Below, in pieces: positions 1 to 6,421 of a stretch of 7,931 bases of DNA (position 1 is its first letter; each line of letters starts with the position of its first letter). The notes under the pieces are model-generated. The model searched no databases and was not told the origin of the DNA. It saw only the letters and a program-made list of their open reading frames with translations. The DNA comes from Candidatus Moraniibacteriota bacterium (lineage in GTDB: Bacteria; Patescibacteriota; Minisyncoccia; Moranbacterales; GCA-2747515). The stretch is from the NCBI GenBank assembly GCA_027031945.1, contig JALVPE010000001.1, positions 1-7,931 on the forward strand, in the 5' to 3' direction. The translations under genes and the position numbers were made by a program.

Positions 1-168
1 TAGTAAAAAAATGAACAAAGCAAAAGAAAAATTATTTAAAAATATTAAAATTTAATCAATTAATTTAAAAATATCAGCATTATTGTAAAACATAATTTCC
101 GGACATCTTAGGATTGGAAAATACTGTTTTCTAAATTTCCCATTTATAATGGTAAATTTTAATATATT

Positions 169-199
169 AAAACCTAATCTCATTTTGAAATTAGGTTTT
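169..199 (-). terminator. Hairpin after the 178-aa gene, likely terminator
   Basis: A perfect 10-bp inverted repeat (AAAACCTAAT at 169-178, ATTAGGTTTT at 190-199) begins 7 bases past the TGA stop of the minus-strand gene. The 11-base loop can form 3 more pairs (180-182 with 186-188). Read on the minus strand, the 3' arm ends in four T and runs into an AT-rich stretch. Read on the plus strand it ends in five T, so it could stop transcription from either side. Bases 1-168 beyond it hold no gene I can support. Confidence 0.55.
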
Positions 200-206
200 T
201 CACAAA

Positions 207-743
207 TCAAATATCTTTTATCGTTTCTTGTGCAAGAAAAATCATTTCCTTAAAATTATTTCCCATACACAAGCCCAAAAGTTTTTTGCTGTCCTGATAA
301 TATTTATAATATAATTGTCTTCCCATGTGTTCATAATCTCTCACAGTCATACATCTGCGATTAGCATATTCCGGAAAGAAAGCACAAACCAGAAAACACA
401 TGTCCCCTCCTTCACAAAAAGATGTTAAGGAACCTTCTTTAATTCCTTTTATGTAATAATCAACACTATAAAAACTCTCTGGTACTTGATTTGAAGCTTT
501 TGCAATTATATTTGACACATGAATTACACAACGAAATAAATCAACTTCAATATAACCTTCTTGCAACAAAAAACTATTCATAGCTATACGACAACGTTCT
601 GCTAATTCTTGCTTATTTTTTACAGTTTTTCCTCTTTTTAAGTACTTCTTCTTATCTTTTACAGCAATTTTCAACAACTTTGTAAAATCATCTTCTGTAC
701 TTATTTCATTTCTTTTGGATGAAAAAATAATTGTTCTAGCCAT
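207..743 (-). CDS. Hypothetical protein, 178 aa, cysteine-rich
   Basis: I do not recognise this protein with certainty. It is soluble-looking, with no signal peptide or membrane segment. The first 60 residues are Lys-rich (KDKKKYLKRGK near 29-39). The C-terminal half carries the features that look most family-like: GGDMCFLVCAFFPEYANRR (112-130), then YEHMGRQLYYKYY (137-149). It has seven Cys (51, 72, 110, 116, 120, 131, 159), many for an intracellular protein of this size, but they do not form an obvious zinc-ribbon spacing. The start is well supported: AAGGAG lies 5 bases before the ATG. It ends in TGA, the only non-TAA stop in the window. It is separated from the SnoaL-like gene by a terminator and followed by its own hairpin, so it is probably transcribed alone. 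A poor promoter candidate (TTGTTA, 17 bases, TTAAAT) lies just upstream. Gene reality is likely; function is unknown. Confidence 0.8.
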   Translation of the reverse strand: MARTIIFSSKRNEISTEDDFTKLLKIAVKDKKKYLKRGKTVKNKQELAERCRIAMNSFLLQEGYIEVDLFRCVIHVSNIIAKASNQVPESFYSVDYYIKGIKEGSLTSFCEGGDMCFLVCAFFPEYANRRCMTVRDYEHMGRQLYYKYYQDSKKLLGLCMGNNFKEMIFLAQETIKDI

Positions 744-748
744 TGTTG

Positions 749-754
749 CTCCTT
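749..754 (-). promoter_or_regulatory. Strong Shine-Dalgarno site for the 178-aa gene
   Basis: AAGGAG on the minus strand, 5 bases before the ATG at 743. It settles the start codon and contrasts with the ATP synthase genes, which have no such site at normal spacing. Confidence 0.8.
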
Positions 755-790
755 ATGATATATATTTAACAAAGAAACAATTATCTTAAC

Positions 791-826
791 AAAAAGCCAC
801 TATGTACTTTGACATCCAGTGGCTTT
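791..826 (-). terminator. Rho-independent terminator of the SnoaL-like gene
   Basis: A perfect 9-bp inverted repeat (AAAGCCACT at 793-801, AGTGGCTTT at 818-826) starts 9 bases after the SnoaL-like gene's stop. A second 4-bp stem lies inside (ATGT at 802-805, ACAT at 812-815). On the minus strand the 3' arm runs into five consecutive T (795-791). Stem, GC core and T run make this the best terminator in the window, and it separates this gene from the 178-aa gene. Confidence 0.75.
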
Positions 827-835
827 AATTAACCA

Positions 836-1507
836 TTAGGGTCTTAAAGAAAAATGATGATGTTTAATATACCATGTATCATTTTCTTTTTTTAATACAA
901 CAGTAGACCTATTTTGCTCATCTCCAGAATGTAAAATGGAAATTGTAGCAATAGTTTTATCATTAGAAGGCTGAATAACTATGTCTTCAATTTTTTCATT
1001 TGTCTGACTCTCAAAGAATTCTTTAAAAATTTGTTCCAATTCATCTATTGTATATTGGATATTTTTTCCTTCCAAATTCAAAATCTGCTTCTCTGATTGT
1101 TCCACTGATGAATGATGGTGACTCCTCTTGCGCTTGCCACCTTCAACAGGCTCAGAAACAAATGTATAATCACCACGTACCTTAATTCGTTTTTGCTCTT
1201 CTTCATCATCCAACTCAAAACTATATTTACCAAAAAATACTACTGTTTTTTTATCTTCAGATGCAAAGGCTTTAATGCTTTCAAACGTGCAAACTGGATG
1301 CGATTTCAAAAAATGCGAAAAATATTCTTCTGCACCTTTTTGCCCTCTTTTTAAATCGCCACTTTTTGTTGGATGAAAAGTTGCATCCTCCGTATATCCA
1401 TTTGCCACAGCTGTAGCTTCTCCGGTTTTCAATGTTGTTGCCCATGCACCAGCTTCTTGTTTGGCAATTGTCAATGCATAACTTTCTTTTGTTTCTTTAT
1501 CTAACAT
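836..1507 (-). CDS. SnoaL/NTF2-like (SgcJ/EcaC or CaMKII-association type) protein with partial second repeat
   Basis: Residue numbers count from the upstream ATG at 1519. Residues 20-140 match the small alpha+beta-barrel family annotated as SnoaL-like, SgcJ/EcaC or CaMKII association-domain-like: AWATTLKTGE (25-34), GYTEDATFHPT (41-51), EEYFSHFL (64-71), FFGKYSFEL (95-103), RGDYTFV (115-121) and a closing HHHSS (134-138). In this family that last strand usually reads W-x-I-x-HHHSS; here the part before it is GGKRKRS. A second segment (150-227) ends in WYIKHHHFSLRP, a closer match to the usual ending, and looks like a repeat of the domain's C-terminal half. Usual single-domain length is about 130-150 residues. 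I place the start at 1507 because GGAG (1517-1514) lies 6 bases before it; the ATG at 1519 overlaps this site. Reactions vary in the family and many members have no known activity, so I assign none. Between hairpins at 1554-1595 and 791-826 it is probably a single-gene transcript. Confidence 0.75.
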   Translation of the reverse strand: MLDKETKESYALTIAKQEAGAWATTLKTGEATAVANGYTEDATFHPTKSGDLKRGQKGAEEYFSHFLKSHPVCTFESIKAFASEDKKTVVFFGKYSFELDDEEEQKRIKVRGDYTFVSEPVEGGKRKRSHHHSSVEQSEKQILNLEGKNIQYTIDELEQIFKEFFESQTNEKIEDIVIQPSNDKTIATISILHSGDEQNRSTVVLKKENDTWYIKHHHFSLRP

Positions 1508-1513
1508 CATTGT

Positions 1514-1517
1514 CTCC
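1514..1517 (-). promoter_or_regulatory. Shine-Dalgarno site deciding the SnoaL-like start
   Basis: GGAG (within GGAGA, 1517-1513) on the minus strand lies 6 bases before the ATG at 1507 and 3 bases before the ATG at 1510. The in-frame ATG at 1519 overlaps the site and has only AT-rich sequence upstream. The 1507 start gives a 223-residue protein. Confidence 0.6.
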
Positions 1518-1528
1518 ATAATTATTAT

Positions 1529-1540
1529 TGTTAATTAACA
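1529..1540. promoter_or_regulatory. 12-bp perfect palindrome upstream of the SnoaL-like gene
   Basis: TGTTAATTAACA reads identically on both strands and sits about 20 bases before the SnoaL-like start, within the likely promoter or leader. It has the form of a small dimeric-repressor operator, but AT-rich DNA produces such palindromes by chance and there is no second copy nearby. Confidence 0.2.
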
Positions 1541-1545
1541 TATTT

Positions 1546-1595
1546 AAAAACCCAAATAAAATCATATATTATTAACATAAAATATGATTTTATTT
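1546..1595 (-). terminator. AT-rich hairpin at the end of the ATP synthase operon
   Basis: A perfect 14-bp inverted repeat (AAATAAAATCATAT at 1554-1567, its complement at 1582-1595) begins 5 bases after the atpC stop. After one A-A mismatch, 4 more pairs form (1569-1572 with 1577-1580), leaving a 4-base loop. On the minus strand the stem is followed by GGG and then five T (1550-1546). The stem holds a single G-C pair, so it is weaker than a textbook terminator, but its position between atpC and a gene with its own ribosome site supports an operon end. Confidence 0.5.
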
Positions 1596-1600
1596 ACATT

Positions 1601-2029
1601 TTACAAACCCTTTCGTGATAAATATTTTTTTGCGATTTTTATACGAGACAGCTCCTTCTCAAGAGTGGCAGCAACATGTGCATACTCTGTTTCATCTGTT
1701 CTGATAACTTTATTTTTGATGTCTTCTGCTCTCTTTCTAGCTTTCTGAGCTTGCTCTATATCAATCTCTTCTGCACGCTCCGCTTCATCAGCCAAAACTG
1801 TCAAAACATTCTTTTCAAACTCCAAAAAACCACCCACTACAGAGATATTACTCTCCTCTTCACCTTTCTTAGCAATAATTTCGCCAATTTTTAGTGAAGC
1901 AATATATGCTCTGTGTTCTGGCAAAATAGTTACTTCACCATCAGAAACAGGTAGAGTGACTTGATCTGCTTCACACTCACATACAACCCTTTCTGGTGTT
2001 ATAACTTTTACTTTTATACTACCACTCAT
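1601..2029 (-). CDS. atpC: F-type ATP synthase subunit epsilon
   Basis: Epsilon is part of the central stalk of F1. It couples gamma to the c-ring and can inhibit ATP hydrolysis through its C-terminal helices. The 142-residue protein has both usual parts: an N-terminal beta-sandwich (about 1-86, with TPERVV, LPVSDGEVTILPEHR and VVGGFLEF) and a C-terminal helical hairpin (about 88-140). Around the hairpin start it reads ADEAERAEEIDIEQAQKA. Compared from memory with the ATP-binding epsilon of thermophilic Bacillus PS3, the acidic residues (E84, D90) are kept but the Arg of the I/L-D-x-x-R-A motif is Gln93. It is last in the operon, 23 bases after atpD, and is followed at once by a hairpin. No Shine-Dalgarno precedes its ATG; the leader is pure A/T over the last 10 bases. 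Confidence 0.96.
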   Translation of the reverse strand: MSGSIKVKVITPERVVCECEADQVTLPVSDGEVTILPEHRAYIASLKIGEIIAKKGEEESNISVVGGFLEFEKNVLTVLADEAERAEEIDIEQAQKARKRAEDIKNKVIRTDETEYAHVAATLEKELSRIKIAKKYLSRKGL

Positions 2030-2052
2030 AATTTAAATTTATAACTTGCATT

Positions 2053-3435
2053 TTATTTACTTTCTTCTTTCTCAACTTCCTCTATAGAACCCTTCATATA
2101 GAAGTTTTGTTCCGGCACATCATCCATTTCACCATCCAATATTTTTTTAAATCCTTTTACAGTATCTTCAATTTTAACATATTTACCTTCAGCACCAGTA
2201 AATTGCTCAGCCACAAAAAACGGTTGTGATAAGAATTTTTGTATCTTACGAGCCCTAGCAACTGTAACCTTATCTTCATCAGAAAGTTCTTCCATACCCA
2301 AAATTGCAATAATATCTTGCAAATCTTTATAACGTTGCAATACTTGTTGTACACCACGCGCTACATTATAATGTTCTTCTCCGATAATATTTGGATCAAG
2401 GATTGTAGAATTTGAATCAAGTGGATCTACAGCAGGATAAATTCCAAGCTCTGTAAGAGCGCGAGAAAGCACAACTGTAGAATCAAGGTGTCCAAATGTA
2501 GTAGCAGGAGCTGGATCTGTTAAGTCATCAGCAGGCACATAAACAGCTTGTACTGAAGTTACAGAACCTTCTTTTGTAGAAGTAATACGCTCTTGCAATT
2601 GTCCCATTTCTTCTGCCAATGTTGGTTGATATCCCACAGCTGAAGGAATACGCCCAAGAAGTGCTGACACTTCAGAACCAGCTTGAGTAAATCGGAAAAT
2701 ATTATCAACAAAAAGCAAAGTATCACGACCTTCCCTATCACGGAAATATTCAGCCATAGTAAGAGCTGAAAGTGCTACACGTTGACGTGCTCCAGGAGGC
2801 TCATTCATTTGACCAAATACCAAAGCGGTTTTGTCTAACACGCCAGATTCTTTCATTTCATAGTAAAGATCATTTCCTTCACGAGTTCGCTCTCCTACAC
2901 CAGCAAACACAGAATAACCACCATGCTCTTGAGCGATATTTCTAATCAATTCTTGAATAAGAACAGTTTTACCTACTCCAGCACCACCAAAAAGTCCAAT
3001 TTTTCCTCCCTTCACAAAAGGACAAATCAAATCCACAACTTTAATGCCAGTTTCTAGAATTTCTGTTTCTGTTGATTGTTCAGAAAACTTTGGAGCATCT
3101 CTATGAATTGGATTTTTTTCTTTAGCTTTTATAGCTTCATCATTACCATCTATTGTTTCACCCAACAAATTAAACATTCTACCCAAAACCGCATTACCAA
3201 CAGGCACGCTAATTGGCGCACCAGTATCAACAACTTTCATTGCACGCTTAAGACCATCTGTAGAAGCCATGGCAACAGTTCTAACTTTATTACCTCCTAA
3301 ATGTTGATGAACTTCCAACACGATTTTATCTTCTTCTGACACCACAACCTCAAGTGCGTGATAAATCTCCGGCAACTTACCAGAAAACTCTACATCAACA
3401 ACAGGTCCAATAACTTGTGAAATTTTTCCTTCCAT
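2053..3435 (-). CDS. atpD: F-type ATP synthase subunit beta (catalytic)
   Basis: Beta carries the three catalytic sites of F1, making ATP from ADP and phosphate as gamma turns. The 460-residue length is normal. Visible landmarks in order: N-terminal beta-barrel (about 1-75), P-loop GGAGVGKT (150-157), GERTREG with the catalytic Glu182, Walker B segment DTLLFVDN (238-245, Asp244), the ATPase alpha/beta signature PAVDPLDSNS (334-343), and EELSDED (382-388), the counterpart of the DELSEED torque lever. The C-terminus ends in a short Glu/Lys tail. No catalytic residue appears to be missing. VDLICPFVKGG just before the P-loop is a wording I associate with Patescibacteria. It lies 51 bases after atpG and 23 before atpC. 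There is no Shine-Dalgarno upstream; an AAGGAAAA stretch is found only inside the first codons. Confidence 0.98.
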   Translation of the reverse strand: MEGKISQVIGPVVDVEFSGKLPEIYHALEVVVSEEDKIVLEVHQHLGGNKVRTVAMASTDGLKRAMKVVDTGAPISVPVGNAVLGRMFNLLGETIDGNDEAIKAKEKNPIHRDAPKFSEQSTETEILETGIKVVDLICPFVKGGKIGLFGGAGVGKTVLIQELIRNIAQEHGGYSVFAGVGERTREGNDLYYEMKESGVLDKTALVFGQMNEPPGARQRVALSALTMAEYFRDREGRDTLLFVDNIFRFTQAGSEVSALLGRIPSAVGYQPTLAEEMGQLQERITSTKEGSVTSVQAVYVPADDLTDPAPATTFGHLDSTVVLSRALTELGIYPAVDPLDSNSTILDPNIIGEEHYNVARGVQQVLQRYKDLQDIIAILGMEELSDEDKVTVARARKIQKFLSQPFFVAEQFTGAEGKYVKIEDTVKGFKKILDGEMDDVPEQNFYMKGSIEEVEKEESK

Positions 3436-3486
3436 ATATTTACTAAATTTAGTGTATTAGTTAAAATTGATTATTTAAAAAATTAA

Positions 3487-4443
3487 TTACTCAACTGCTG
3501 CACTACCGGCTGAAATCTCCGCAATTTCTTGTGTAATCTTCATTTGTCGTATTTGATTATATGCTAATGTCAATTCTTCACTCATTTCTTTTGCGGCATC
3601 TGTTGCGTTTTTCATAGCCATCATTCTCGCAGATTCTTTTGACGCATTTGATTCAAGTATTGCATGATACAATTGCATCTCTATCAATCTTGGGAAAATA
3701 TGTTCCAAAACTTCTTTTGGACTTGGTTCTACTTTGTATTCCATCTTTGGCTCTTTCAGACCAAGTTCTTTAGCTAAATTATCCATTTCTGCTATTTGTT
3801 TTTCCAAATCTATCTTGGACACTGGTAGAATTTGACGAATTTTTGGTTCTTGTTTTATTGCAGAAACATAATCTGTATAAGCAATTACAACTTTATCGTA
3901 TTTTTTGCTTAAATATTCCTCCATAACAATTCCTGAAAGAGGTCTCACTTCATCAATTCCCGGCAAATATGTCAATTCTGGAAAAGCCGCTATAATTTCT
4001 TTGCCTAGCTTACCAACCAATCCTTCACCTTTTCGTCCAACAGTAATAAAATCTATTTTTAAATCCTCATCAGCCACTGGAGAATCAATCTTTTTTGTTC
4101 CTATACGATTAATTTTCAATTTCTCAGGATTTTCAACCTCTTCTCTGATCTTTTTCATGATATGTGCATTGAAAGAACCACAAAGTCCTCTATTTGAAGT
4201 TATTGCAACTATAAGCACACTCTTAACTTCACGAACCTCCAATAAACCATGTTCGTATTTTTCAAATGCTCTAGCTAAATTGGTCAAAACACTCCACGCA
4301 GCATGTGCATAAGCCCTGATTTTTAATACGTTTTCAGTAGATTTACGCATTTTTGCAGCAGAAACCATTTCCATTGCTCGCGTAATTTTACCAGTATTAT
4401 TAACAGATTTTATCCTACTACGGATTTCTTTTCCGCTTGACAT
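3487..4443 (-). CDS. atpG: F-type ATP synthase subunit gamma
   Basis: Gamma is the rotating shaft inside the alpha3-beta3 hexamer and sits on the c-ring with epsilon. Both coiled-coil ends are well conserved: KEIRSRIKSVNNTGKITRAM (5-24) followed by MVSAAKMRKS at the N-terminus, and the signature ITQEIAEISAGSAA (303-316) at the C-terminus. The globular part has SNRGLCGSFN (83-92). At 318 residues it is about 30 longer than the usual 285-290. By comparison with the E. coli protein from memory, the extra length falls mainly at about 103-128 (between the GLCG helix and the strand IDFITVGRKG) and about 211-234 (a charged stretch after ILPVSK). Both are in the Rossmann-like domain rather than in the shaft. 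It starts 22 bases after atpA without a Shine-Dalgarno. Confidence 0.97.
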   Translation of the reverse strand: MSSGKEIRSRIKSVNNTGKITRAMEMVSAAKMRKSTENVLKIRAYAHAAWSVLTNLARAFEKYEHGLLEVREVKSVLIVAITSNRGLCGSFNAHIMKKIREEVENPEKLKINRIGTKKIDSPVADEDLKIDFITVGRKGEGLVGKLGKEIIAAFPELTYLPGIDEVRPLSGIVMEEYLSKKYDKVVIAYTDYVSAIKQEPKIRQILPVSKIDLEKQIAEMDNLAKELGLKEPKMEYKVEPSPKEVLEHIFPRLIEMQLYHAILESNASKESARMMAMKNATDAAKEMSEELTLAYNQIRQMKITQEIAEISAGSAAVE

Positions 4444-4465
4444 AAATTATGACTATTTAAAATTA

Positions 4466-5965
4466 TTATTCTAGAGTTTGCTTAAAATCTTCAATTGCTT
4501 TTTCAAGCTTCTCTACTGTATCATCTTCCAATTTGCCAGTTTCTGCAATTGTATCTAATATTTCTTTTTGACCAGCTTTCATATATTTTAGAAATTCACT
4601 TTCCCATTCTAATATTTTTTCAACTGCCACATCATCCATAAATCCTTTTGTCAAAGCATAAAGTACAACAACTTGATCTTCCATGGCCATAGGAGAATAC
4701 TGATCTTGCTTCAACAATTCTACAGTTCTTTGTCCTCTTTCAATTTGTGCTCTAGTTTGTTCATCTAAATCTGAACCAAATTGTGCAAAAGCTTCCAACT
4801 CACGAAATTGTGCTAAATCCAAACGTAATTGACCGGAAACTTTTTTCATAGCTTTTGTTTGAGCACTAGAACCCACACGAGATACAGAAAGTCCAACATT
4901 TAACGCTGGTCTAATGCCTTTATTAAACAAATCAGATTCTAGATAAATTTGACCATCTGTAATTGAAATAACATTTGTCGGAATATATGCACTTACATCT
5001 CCTGCTTGTGTTTCAATAACCGGAAGAGCTGTTACAGAACCTCCGCCATATTTCTCATCACGTTTTGCAGCTCTTTCCAAAAGACGAGAATGTAAATAAA
5101 AAATATCTCCAGGATAAGCCTCACGTCCAGGTGGACGCTTCAAAATCAAAGAAATTTGACGATATGCCCAAGCATGCTTTGATAAATCATCATATACAAC
5201 CAATACATCCTTTCCTTGATCCATAAAGTACTCAGAAATTGCAGCTCCAGCATATGGCGCAATGAAAGAAAACGCAGCTGATTCAGAAGCCCCGGCACTA
5301 ATAATAATTGTGTGATCCATTGCTCCTTTTTTCTCTAACTCACTCATTATACGAGCAACTTTTGATTCTTTTTGACCAATTGCAACATAAATACAAATCA
5401 TATCTTGACCTTTTTGATTTATAATTGTATCAATTGCAATTGCAGTTTTACCTACTTGACGATCACCAATTATAAGTTCACGTTGTCCACGTCCAATTGG
5501 TATCATCGCATCAATTGATTTGATACCTGTTTGTACTGGTTCAGAAACTGATTTACGTTCAATTACACCAGGAGCAACTTTTTCAATAGGATACAAGACA
5601 TCAGACACTATTTCTTCCTTTCCATCTATTGCTTTCCCCAAAGGATTGATAACACGACCTATCATCTTTTCGGTAACAGGAATTGAAAGAATTCTTCCCG
5701 TTGATTTTACTTCTTGACCTTCTTTTATTCCTTTATAATCACCCAAAATCATTGCGCCTACTTGATCTTCTTCCAAGTTAAGCGCAACTCCCACAGATCC
5801 ATCTTCAAAAGTAAGCATTTCACTCGCCATTGCATCACTAAGTCCATCCACTCGCACAACACCATCCCCAACTTCCAAAACATTTCCAACTTTCTCAGTT
5901 TGAGTAGCAAGTTCTGTACCTAATATTTGCTTTTTTAATTGTTCTACAATATAATCCTTACTCAT
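4466..5965 (-). CDS. atpA: F-type ATP synthase subunit alpha
   Basis: Alpha alternates with beta in the F1 head, binds nucleotide at non-catalytic sites and supplies the arginine finger. The 499-residue length is normal. In order: an amphipathic N-terminal helix (YIVEQLKKQILG, 5-16) expected to dock on delta, a beta-barrel to about 95, P-loop GDRQVGKT (167-174), the Walker B end VVYDD (256-260) followed by LSKHAWAYRQ (261-270), the signature PALNVGLSVS (353-362) and Arg363 as the arginine finger, then the helical C-terminal domain. KHAWAYRQ, where well-known bacteria often have KQA-x-AYR, resembles Patescibacteria sequences; this is from memory. It starts 49 bases after atpH and ends 22 before atpG. 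There is no Shine-Dalgarno; the leader is A/T only. Confidence 0.98.
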   Translation of the reverse strand: MSKDYIVEQLKKQILGTELATQTEKVGNVLEVGDGVVRVDGLSDAMASEMLTFEDGSVGVALNLEEDQVGAMILGDYKGIKEGQEVKSTGRILSIPVTEKMIGRVINPLGKAIDGKEEIVSDVLYPIEKVAPGVIERKSVSEPVQTGIKSIDAMIPIGRGQRELIIGDRQVGKTAIAIDTIINQKGQDMICIYVAIGQKESKVARIMSELEKKGAMDHTIIISAGASESAAFSFIAPYAGAAISEYFMDQGKDVLVVYDDLSKHAWAYRQISLILKRPPGREAYPGDIFYLHSRLLERAAKRDEKYGGGSVTALPVIETQAGDVSAYIPTNVISITDGQIYLESDLFNKGIRPALNVGLSVSRVGSSAQTKAMKKVSGQLRLDLAQFRELEAFAQFGSDLDEQTRAQIERGQRTVELLKQDQYSPMAMEDQVVVLYALTKGFMDDVAVEKILEWESEFLKYMKAGQKEILDTIAETGKLEDDTVEKLEKAIEDFKQTLE

Positions 5966-6014
5966 ATAATATAATATTTAGTAATTTAATTTACAGTATT
6001 AATTATTAAAAAAT

Positions 6015-6416
6015 TTATTTACTTAAATTTGCTTGCAACTTTTTTAGTCTTGCACTTACACTACCATCCAATATTTCATCACCAACCCTAATAATTATTC
6101 CACCTTTTACATTTTCATTAACCACACTATTTATTATAACGCTATTTGCACTATACTTTCTTTTTATAAATGATCTAACATTTTCTTCTTCTTGCGAATC
6201 TAAGCCTCTTGCCGTTATAACAGTAGCCTCTATTATGGAATGTTTGTTATTATATATATTAGTAAACTGAGTTACAACACTGCTGAGCTTTTTAAAATCT
6301 CCCCGTTTTTTCATGAAATTAACAAAATTAGCTACAATATCTTTAATTTCAGCATCTCCTTTCTCTTCAGTTAACTCGTAAAGAGTAAGAGCATATTGTT
6401 TTGCAGATATTTTCAT
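6015..6416 (-). CDS. atpH: F-type ATP synthase subunit delta, compact form
   Basis: Delta (OSCP equivalent) ties the top of F1 to the b-subunit stator. The C-terminal signature is clear: GGIIIRVGDEILDGSVSARL (105-124). The protein has 133 residues, against about 175-180 in most bacteria. Placed beside the E. coli protein from memory, residues 5-25 (AKQYALTLYELTEEKGDAEI) match helix 1, and residues 30-80 (NFVNFMKKRGDFKKL and onward) match the region from about E. coli residue 74. Some 40-45 residues from the middle of the N-terminal helix bundle are therefore absent. The helices reported to hold the alpha N-terminus (helix 1 and helix 5) seem to remain. The reading frame is intact, so this looks like a natural compact form rather than a broken gene. 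It starts 5 bases after atpF. Confidence 0.93.
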   Translation of the reverse strand: MKISAKQYALTLYELTEEKGDAEIKDIVANFVNFMKKRGDFKKLSSVVTQFTNIYNNKHSIIEATVITARGLDSQEEENVRSFIKRKYSANSVIINSVVNENVKGGIIIRVGDEILDGSVSARLKKLQANLSK

Positions 6417-6421
6417 ACTTT

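Noticed and set aside
2..55. Plus-strand frame open from the left edge to a TAA at 53-55, Lys-rich, including ATG at 11.
   Set aside because: Only 17 codons of AT-rich sequence. It could be the tail of a convergent gene outside the window, but nothing in the window tests this.
52..183. Minus-strand 43-codon ORF starting MRLGFNILKF, downstream of the 178-aa gene.
   Set aside because: No Shine-Dalgarno, it overlaps the hairpin at 169-199, and it has no recognisable motif. A stop-free overlap with the end of the 178-aa gene in another frame suggested a frameshifted tail, but the gene already has a sensible end and a hairpin after it.
207..209. TGA as a possible sense codon (alternative code 25 of some Patescibacteria).
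   Set aside because: All the atp genes and the SnoaL-like gene end in TAA and have no in-frame TGA. Reading through this TGA meets another TGA after eight codons, so the standard code is simpler.
1112..1354. Plus-strand ORF opposite the SnoaL-like gene.
   Set aside because: Low-complexity Phe/Asn/Ile-rich translation typical of an antisense shadow; the opposite strand encodes a recognisable domain with a ribosome site.
3442..3453. Perfect palindrome ACTAAATTTAGT 6 bases before the atpD start.
   Set aside because: It cannot fold into a stable RNA hairpin because it has almost no loop, and AT-rich palindromes of this size are expected by chance.
3905..4312. Plus-strand ORF of 135 codons opposite atpG.
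   Set aside because: Lies wholly antisense to the conserved gamma subunit and has no ribosome site or recognisable motif.
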